This document shows, piece by piece, positions 57,494 to 64,000 of a stretch of 64,000 nucleotides of DNA. Under the pieces are notes generated by a model. The model saw only the letters and a list, made by a program, of their open reading frames with translations, made no database searches and was not told where the DNA came from. Every line of letters starts with the position of its first letter. Position 1 is the stretch's first letter. Source of the DNA: Chrysaora quinquecirrha (Eukaryota; Cnidaria; Scyphozoa; Semaeostomeae; Pelagiidae); NCBI GenBank assembly GCA_014526335.1, contig JACTAT010000107.1:331973-395972 (forward strand), in the 5' to 3' direction. The position numbers and the translations under genes were made by a program.

Positions 57494-59296
57494 GAGTCCT
57501 TGCGCCCAAATAGGCCACCTTGCACAATTTGAGAAAATCCACTGGTCTGCAGAAATTTATAAAAACAATATGTTTGAATCTTGTTATTGCCTCCTAAAAC
57601 TCACAAAAATGTGCCATTTCCTTAATTTTATGATTTTTTTTCCTTTTTAAGTGCCTAATAATCTGATACAAAAAAGAATCATGCAAGGCCTTATTTTTGT
57701 TTCAAGTGCGAGTATTCCTCCATTTTATCGTTTGTTTTTCAAAGTAATGTAATTCCTTTCAGTCTCCTATTTCCATATCTTAACTGTAAAAAAACTTTAA
57801 AAGATCTTGAACCACACTCTGACCTCTGACTTGAAAACATGAGAAAAGAATTTTGAATTATTTTTCGTCTGAACTGAACAGGGGAAACATTTTTGAAAGG
57901 CATTCAATTGCTTGAATTGTGCCCAAACTGGCCACCCTATCTGACGCATTCGTGATTTCATTGGTTTGTTTTCCAAACACGTTCTTTATGTCCAAAGGAC
58001 ATAATGAGAGGGTGGTTGTGGAATGCATGTAAGGATGTATGTATAGACACTTTTTCCTGCCAAAAAGCGTGACAAAAGATAAACCACAAATACTAGGAAG
58101 TAAACTTTGAAGTCGCCGTAATTGGATGTTATGAATACCAATTATTTGACAATTAGAAGCAATAACGAAATTTGTAAACATCTAGATGTGTCATTGTGGT
58201 TAAAGATATTGCAGAAGATTCTCGAAGCTCAATTTTTTGATAATTAATTCTCAAAGCTTTTGTATTTGAATTTTGCATGATAAATACTTTTATTAGCCAT
58301 TTGCGTTGCGCATGTTGTTGCCGATGTCGATGCCATATTTATTTTGAGAGGGTTGTTGTCGTCAGAAGATTCTCAGGTTCTGATGCGTGCAAATTTTCGT
58401 GTAAAGAGGGGAGGAAGTTGTGGCGCAGTAGAAATTCCTGCTGATCTCGTATGATTTTGTTTATTTTTACTGTCATCATCATGATCATGATCACCAGATC
58501 ATGATCATCGTCATCATCACCAACATCATCATAATTATCATCATCATCGTAATCTTGTTCAACATCATCATCATCTTGAACATCATCCTTATCATTATCA
58601 TTATCATCATCGTTGTCATCGTCATCACTGTCATGATCACGTGATTATCATGATTATCATTGTACTTGACCACTATAGATTCTGCAGAAGCTGCAAAACT
58701 GAACTGGTTAAAGCTGGAAAGATGATGATGATAACAACAATGAACATGATGATGATGATGATGACAATGACGATAATGATGTTGATGATGATGATTATTA
58801 TTATTATGATGATGATGATGATGATGGTGATGATGATCATGATCATGATGATGATGATGATGATGGTAACAATTATGATGATCATAACGATTTCCATGGT
58901 AATGATGACGATTATGATGATGATTATTGTCCTTCAGACATTGCGATAGCGTTGCTATTTTTTCTTGGCTGCGGTGGCGCTAAACAATAGTAAAAACCTA
59001 ATGGCAAGTAGTACTTTAGTACTACTAATTAAACTAATAATTCAAACTTGTTTATTACTATCTCTATGATGGCCACTTTGAAAACATTTCCTGATTTAGG
59101 CCATTTTTGGTTGTTCTTTTGCTTGGATTGTTGTTTTGACAAAAGAAGTTGAAATATCACATTGAAATTCTGGCAAGACATAAGCAATAAAATGAAAAGT
59201 ATTTCTATGGGGAGTGAGGTTTGAGCAATTCTCTAGAGTTTTTATATTGTACTAGACTAATGTTTGAAAAGGTGGTCACTTTGGGCGCAAGGACTC
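57494..59296. mobile_element. TA-flanked terminal-inverted-repeat element (1.8 kb)
   Basis: Ends read GAGTCCTTGCGCCCAAA in inverted orientation, flanked by TA on both sides (57492-57493 and 59297-59298). GGCCACC-type phrases recur subterminally ('gtgcccaaactggccacc' near 57920). A TA target suggests a Tc1/mariner-like mobiliser. I find no transposase motif; a 107-codon minus frame at 57858-58181 is unrecognised. The middle holds two opposed trinucleotide runs. Confidence 0.7.
58470..58940. repeat. Opposed (ATC)n and (GAT)n runs
   Basis: ATCATC-rich sequence (58470-58650) is followed after about 70 bp by GATGAT-rich sequence (58715-58940). The halves are complementary and could form a long hairpin. 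Met/Ile-rich open frames here are repeat products. Confidence 0.85.
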
Positions 59297-59404
59297 TAGC
59301 TGAATTTCTTATGGCCTGTCACTCTGTCGTTATCTTCTGCTTAGAATCTGGTATCATAAGAAGGAATTCCTTTTAAAATCTTTTAAATAAACAAAGAAAT
59401 GACA

Positions 59405-60531
59405 GACAAGCCATTACGTACAGCCGTCTCCCAAAATATAAAACAATAGAAAACTTCATGCCACACGCCATGAACTTGCGCAGAACATATAATTCAGACT
59501 TTGAAATATTCCACTTCACTTCCAATCATTAATCGTTCCCCAGTGAGTAGTTAAGATCATGTTGTTGTGTTCATGTGAGTTAAGGGGGATACCTCTCCCA
59601 ACCAATCAAATGACAGCGCGGGATTTCTTTGTTTCTAATTTTGGCGGGCACTTGTTTTCACTTTCAAGGACTTGTTTTCACACTCAAAACGTTATTTTGA
59701 CTAAAAACAAAAATTTATCATCTTAGCAAAAACGATACCCCAAATATTATGATTCAGGAGCCCAGCCCAAGTAATTTTTTCAGCTTTAATCTTTATTATA
59801 ATCATTACTTATTACCTTGCAATTCTACATAGAGGGGCGCTTTGGGGGGTATCAAAACCCGAAAACCCGAAAGAAAATTGGGAGAAACCCGAAAACCCGG
59901 ATGACCTTGTTTTGTGAAATTGTTTTCAGAAGTTTACCGATTGAAATCCTTTGTCGGGTTGAAAACCCAAAAACTTGCACATTTTTACTACAATTCCCGA
60001 AACCCGGGCTAGAAAAATGGCAAAACCCGTTGCCCGTTAAATATACTTGACCCGAAAACCCGCACAATTTTTTGGAAAAACCCGAAAACCCGAGGCCGAA
60101 ATCGGCCAAACCCGCAACCCGTGAAATCCCCATCAAACGGCCTAAACTTATTTTTTTTAATAAGCAACTGGTCAATTAAAGCAACTAGGGCTGAAATGTT
60201 GCTAAAATTTTTAGTTAGGAACAAAGCTTTCCTTATAAAGTACATTACATTAGTGAAAAGGAACAAAGATAGATGAAAGCCTTGCCCACCAAAACTAGAA
60301 ACAAAGAAATCCCACGCTGTCATTTGATTGGTTGGAAGAGGCATCCCCCTTAACTCACATGAAAACAGCAACATGATCTTAACTAATCACTGGGGGACGA
60401 TTAATGATTGGAAGTGAAGTGGAATATTTCAAGTCTGAATTATATGTTCTGCGCAAGTTCATGGCGTGTGGCATGAAGTTTTCTATTGTTTTATATTTTG
60501 GGAGACGGCTGTACGTAATGGCTTGTAAATG
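59405..60531. mobile_element. Fold-back repeat with AACCCGAAAACCCG core
   Basis: Arms 59405-59650 and 60282-60531 are reverse complements ('ccattacgtacagccgtctc', 'caaatgacagcg'). Between them, 59845-60125 carries a degenerate AACCCGAAAACCCG array. The open frames across the core come from the repeat. Confidence 0.75.
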
Positions 60532-60712
60532 ACAGAACAGCCGCCATTTTTCCGAGTCCTCAATTCTCGGCAACAAAACTAAACTCTTGGTAGGCCTACA
60601 ATGTAAATCGTATCTACTAGTCTAGATGAGAGTTACGATGAGTTCAATACTACGTACTACGCAGCCTCCTCCACCCCATTAGATAATTAGAATTACGTAC
60701 GGCTTTACTTAC

Positions 60713-60900
60713 TGCTAATCTCGCATCATTTGCAGCTCTCAGCTGCAGATAGCTGATTTCATGAGTCATCTTGATAATGGCTGATATTTCTTGTTTCAAT
60801 TCTTGCTTGATTTGATTTGTCCAACACACCAACACCAAACAACAATCTGAATATTCGTCAAGACTCAGATTCGTATTCGACTCAGACTCGAGCTCACACA
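60713..60900 (-). other. Possible exon with strong donor (weak)
   Basis: A minus-strand frame includes 'ELKQEISAIIKMTHEISYLQ' and 'AANDARLA' and then meets a consensus GTAAGT donor at 60712-60707. It looks helical and coding-like. The acceptor side is unclear and no family is recognised. Confidence 0.25.
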
Positions 60901-61110
60901 GGGTGAAAACCAGTTCAATGGTGAAAACCGAAAAGAATTGAGATTCACAAAAATTCTTCACCACCATATAGGACAAAGGTATAAAAAAGAAGTGTTTATA
61001 TTTTTCTCCAATAAATATAGAGTGTAAAACGACTGTTTCTATATGTGTTGCGCACATATATTTAGCATAAAAGTACATATTATACTGACATGAACATGTT
61101 ACATGTTAGA

Positions 61111-61602
61111 CTTAGATACTAGAGAGCGGAGGTAACGAAATAGACAAGATTTTTGGCACACTGAACTGAGGCCTTTCGAACCTACGTTCTCATCAGAGTG
61201 TGACTTGAATAGTTTTAATGTTAGATCTTGAAAAAATAAATATATTTACAAAAATTTTAATTATCAACACAGGAAACAACAGTTTCTATGAGTTCATAAC
61301 GGCATGTCCGGCTTTGAAAAGTTTATCTTCGTAGTTAAGTAAGAGGCGTGAGTCAGTTAATTTCATAAAAACAAATATTTTAAAAAAAGGTTCTTGAGAA
61401 GACTATGATTTGATGCTCCACAAGAAAAAACGTGTTTTGGAAAATTACAAGTCGAAATTCCCGTTCTTGATTCTGAAATGTGATCGCTCATTCGACTTCT
61501 TAGATTCGTTGTTTGCCCAATATAGTTTGTGATGCCATTGCATGAATTGCATGATAGGAAATATACTACATTTTTGCTTGCACGTGTTATTTCTGATTTT
61601 AT
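61111..61602 (-). mobile_element. Penelope-like element 3' end, minus member of second inverted pair
   Basis: Minus strand encodes a GIY-YIG endonuclease: 'NVVYFLSCNSCNGITNYIGQ', 'LRSRMSDHISESR' and 'HVFSCG' (61590-61430), then 'LLLNYEDKLFKAGHAVMNS' (~61330). It belongs to a different PLE group from the 21-kb copy. RT is missing. The 3' end carries a hammerhead motif. It is head-to-head with 62462-62709. Confidence 0.8.
61157..61202 (-). ncRNA. Hammerhead ribozyme motif
   Basis: Minus strand: CACACT (stem I), CTGATGA, stem II GAAC-GTAG-GTTC (four pairs with tetraloop), GAAA, a self-complementary AGGCCT at stem III, CAGTTC, then AGTGTG which pairs with CACACT. The core is textbook. A five-base insertion lies before the 3' stem I strand when compared with the right-hand copy (GAAAGGCCTCAGTGTG), and may affect cleavage. 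Confidence 0.7.
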
Positions 61603-61610
61603 ATTCCATA

Positions 61611-62453
61611 CAGGGGTGGCGCCAGGTGGGGGCTATATCTCATAACTTTCTTGACGAGAAATATTAACAGCCTTTCCAGACCTATTTCAAGTCGAAAAAG
61701 ACGCCCTCTGCCATGAAGTTGTAACATTCGCGTGTTTGTTAAAAGTAAAGAAGGGAAAATGAAGCCCCATCATCCTTTGTAGAGCTTCAAAGCTAACTTG
61801 TAAAGCTAAAAACTGCGTTTTTATGAGCTAGAGCATCTAACGCTGATAGTGTGCACGCTGCTAGTCTTGTCAGCTTAATGTGAGAGAAATTTTAGTTCGG
61901 TGCGTCTAATGAAGAATCACTTGCGAACAGTAGTTAAAAACGATCACTTTGAGAGTTTGATGGCGTTAGGGATCCACAGTGAAAGGCAGGGGCTGATTTA
62001 GAGGGGGATGGAGGTATCTCTGACAACCAGCCAAAAGATTAAAACGCCAAAATTAACTTTAATGCACTACGATTTCTAGCGTTTCTTGTGCCAAAATGGG
62101 TAATTATCTTAGGGAGTTATGTTCCCCAGATGCTTGGAAATCGCATCTAAGGGCATCAAGAATTTAAAATTTTTTTTGGGAGTACCCCCGACCCCTTGGG
62201 GCTACACACTTTCAGCGTTAGCTGAATTTGCCTTTGGCAAACTTGCCCCTGAAAGGGGAAGCAGAATTAATCTGGAAATGGTTGCCAATATATTCAAAGC
62301 TATGCACCGTCGTGAACCAATACCAGACCAAGACCAACACGATATGAAAATAAGGAATCTGGTCAAGCATAGATACGAATATGTCTTTACGTTCTAAGCC
62401 CCTTCGTCGGGGAGACTAGCCCCCTTTTCGGGCAAAAGCTAGCGCCACCCCTG
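61611..62453. mobile_element. hAT-type non-autonomous element with 8-bp target duplication
   Basis: Ends read CAGGGGTGGCGCCAG on the left and, in complement, CAGGGGTGGCGCTAG on the right. ATTCCATA is duplicated at 61603-61610 and 62454-62461. An 8-bp duplication and CAGGGGTGGC ends are typical of hAT elements. It is 843 bp; the 92-codon frame 62119-62397 shows no transposase or BED-finger motif. It sits at the junction of the PLE pair. Confidence 0.9.
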
Positions 62454-62461
62454 ATTCCATA

Positions 62462-62709
62462 CTGTTCCATAATATTAAATCAGAAATAACATGACTCACG
62501 CCTCTTACTTAACTACGAAGATAAACTTTTCAATGCCGGACATGCCGTTATGAACTCATAGTGACTGTTGTTTCCTGTGTTGATAATTAAATTTTTTGTA
62601 AATTTATTTAGTTTTTCAAGATCTAACATTAAAATCGTAGGTTCGAAAGGCCTCAGTGTGCCAAAAAATCTTGTCTATTTTTTTGCCTCCGCTCTCTATA
62701 GTATCCAAG
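62462..62709 (+). mobile_element. Penelope-like element 3' end, plus member of second inverted pair
   Basis: It mirrors 61111-61355 and the 'atcagaaataaca' start of the GIY-YIG region, but lacks the rest of the endonuclease and the CTGATGA half of the hammerhead ('aaaatcgtaggttcgaaagg'). Confidence 0.75.
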
Positions 62710-63700
62710 TTTCAGTATAAACACATTTTACCAAATATTACATGTTAGATATATATATGTATTTTTATATAGCATTATGATATATATGGTGTAAGCTTAC
62801 ACGCTCTTTTCTTATAAGAACAATTGGCTTCAATTTCAGCCTGCTTGTTTCTTACATTTGAAGTGCTTTTCCACCAATTTATCACCCCTACCTTCTCAAA
62901 AACATGTTTGAAATACGTTTTCAGGCAAGGGCTTCGCGCTGGTGAACTTTGCTTGTGTTAATCTCTAATAGTTTCGAATAAATAAAAAATTTCTTACCAA
63001 AATTTCAACTTGGTGTTTCTAATGAAGGTTGTTCTTATAAGTGTATTTATAGTAGAAAATTCGATTCGGCCATATAGAACCTGCGCGAAAAAATTAAAAA
63101 CCTGCGCAAGGAACCTGCGCGAAAAATTAAAGAACCTGTGGGGTGTCAACTTCGTTCCCAAGGACATCTGTTGTTGTTGTTGTTAGCTCACCCCGCAACA
63201 GATGACCTTGGGACCGGTTGGCGAAAAATGGCACTTTTGATTTGGAATAGTTAGCATAAATTTTGTAAATTGCGCCAGTCAGTGGCCACAGCTCTCAAAC
63301 TCGTCAATGAGTTTGAGACCCAGTACAATTTTTTCGTTGGGATACTTGCTTTCAAGGATTCATTTGAAACAAAATGAAAAAATAAATGCTTCAGAGGAAT
63401 CAGTAGAGAGAAATCCGTATATGCAAGCGCTTTTTATGGCCACAAGCTATCACATTTGTTAATATTTGTTAATAAGTTTTACCAAGAGTTTCAAGCCAGG
63501 AACAAATCTTATTTTCGTGAATTGGTTAGCTAGATAGATTTTGGTTCATTGTCACTACAAAACTTCAGTGCCTTCCTTTTTGACAAGTATCCCAATAATT
63601 CAGTAAAAACAATTTATTTGAAGCCAGTAGATTTAAATTTTTAAAGATTTTCGTTAAATGTTACATATCTATTCGCTGCAGAGAAGTTTGGCTTTGCCAT
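62710..63700. repeat. Short repeats, no gene
   Basis: An 'aacctgcgcgaaaaaatt' unit repeats about three times at 63076-63135. A hairpin pairs 'tcccaaggacatctgttg' with its near-complement at 63155-63215. 'Ttcttataagaaca' phrases occur at 62808 and, in complement, near 63030, and might be the ends of a small MITE. No coding is recognised. Confidence 0.5.
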
Positions 63701-64000
63701 TCATGAATGAGATTTCTCCACCTTTAAAATTATGTTCAACAGATATTGCAAAAGCCGAGTTGAGAAAACGTATTTATTTGCATCATCCTTGATAGTGTAG
63801 AATATTGCATTGTATAAGTCTGGGGGTGGGCCTCTGTCTAATTCAAGGAAAAATTCTTCAGCGGTCAATGGCAATTTTGTCGGTTGTTCATCCCTACATT
63901 GTAGCCTTCGTCTAATCATACGTCCAAAGGCTCTTATCAAATCGTCATCCCGTAGCCCCTGGCCGCGAAGGGTAGCAACTGCGTAGTCGCATGGGTTTGT
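63701..64000 (-). pseudogene. TGCDTTS-family protein, middle region, runs off the edge
   Basis: Minus strand from the right edge: 'NPCDYAVATLRGQGLRDDDL' and 'IRAFGRMIRRRL', then 'LPLTAEEFFLELDRGPPPDL' and 'YNAIFYTIKDDANKYVFST' before the frame drifts to a stop at 63701. It overlaps the 56050 copy at its start, and by memory of the family leads into the 'SDWESLATK' segment seen at 25510. The gene start lies beyond 64000. It is long, open and well conserved, so it is the least decayed part of the family here, yet the end near 63740 looks frameshifted or truncated. Confidence 0.65.

Noticed and set aside
58491..58949. Met/Ile-rich frames on both strands
   Set aside because: Translations of ATC/GAT trinucleotide runs.
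59817..60374. Frames of 77-121 codons on both strands
   Set aside because: Derived from the AACCCGAAAACCCG core and its inverted arms; no motif.

Overview
This is a fragment of an AT-rich animal nuclear genome, and it is dominated by mobile elements. The evidence is short exons with GT-AG borders on one strand, several families of non-LTR and Penelope-like retroelements, satellites, and cut-and-paste DNA transposons with target-site duplications. The mix of RecQ-like helicase remnants, a 'TGCDTTS' protein family and GIY-YIG Penelope-like elements (PLEs) is one I associate with cnidarians, perhaps a stony coral or anemone. That placement is inference; nothing here fixes the species.

Layout. 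Positions 1-3200 hold degenerate minisatellites and a truncated PLE tail. Positions 3300-14400 carry the only convincing host gene: six minus-strand exons of a katanin p60 A-like 2 (KATNAL2-type) AAA ATPase, split by long, mostly featureless introns. Positions 15500-16500 hold a broken Gypsy integrase and a palindromic MITE. Positions 18170-20410 hold a satellite with an 85-bp higher-order repeat beside a fold-back type element. Positions 20757-27695 form one nested unit: inverted repeats surround a 'TGCDTTS' gene, and one arm is interrupted by a head-to-head pair of PLEs. Positions 27700-32220 carry decayed coding debris, including a RecQ-like helicase C-terminus. Two different LINEs lie at 33725-39155 and a third fragment at 39970. 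Positions 41880-51200 mix satellites, minisatellites, a PIF/Harbinger-type MITE, a TTAA-flanked piggyBac-like MITE, tRNA-derived SINE heads and a kinase-like fragment. Positions 51320-55330 hold PLE and LINE copies. Positions 55425-64000 hold a second inverted-repeat unit with the same 'TGCDTTS' protein family, a TA-flanked inverted-repeat element, a fold-back repeat, a second head-to-head PLE pair with a hAT MITE inserted between its members, and a third copy of the family running off the right edge.

Most notable: (1) three separate loci encode overlapping parts of one large unrecognised protein, and two of them lie inside long inverted repeats; (2) hammerhead-ribozyme-like motifs lie at the 3' ends of five PLE copies, two with palindromic stem III sequences and complete six-pair stem I; (3) head-to-head PLE pairs occur twice; (4) two satellites 23 kb apart share the same 22/19-bp sub-monomer design. 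Nearly all transposon genes here are frameshifted, so the window mostly records past activity.
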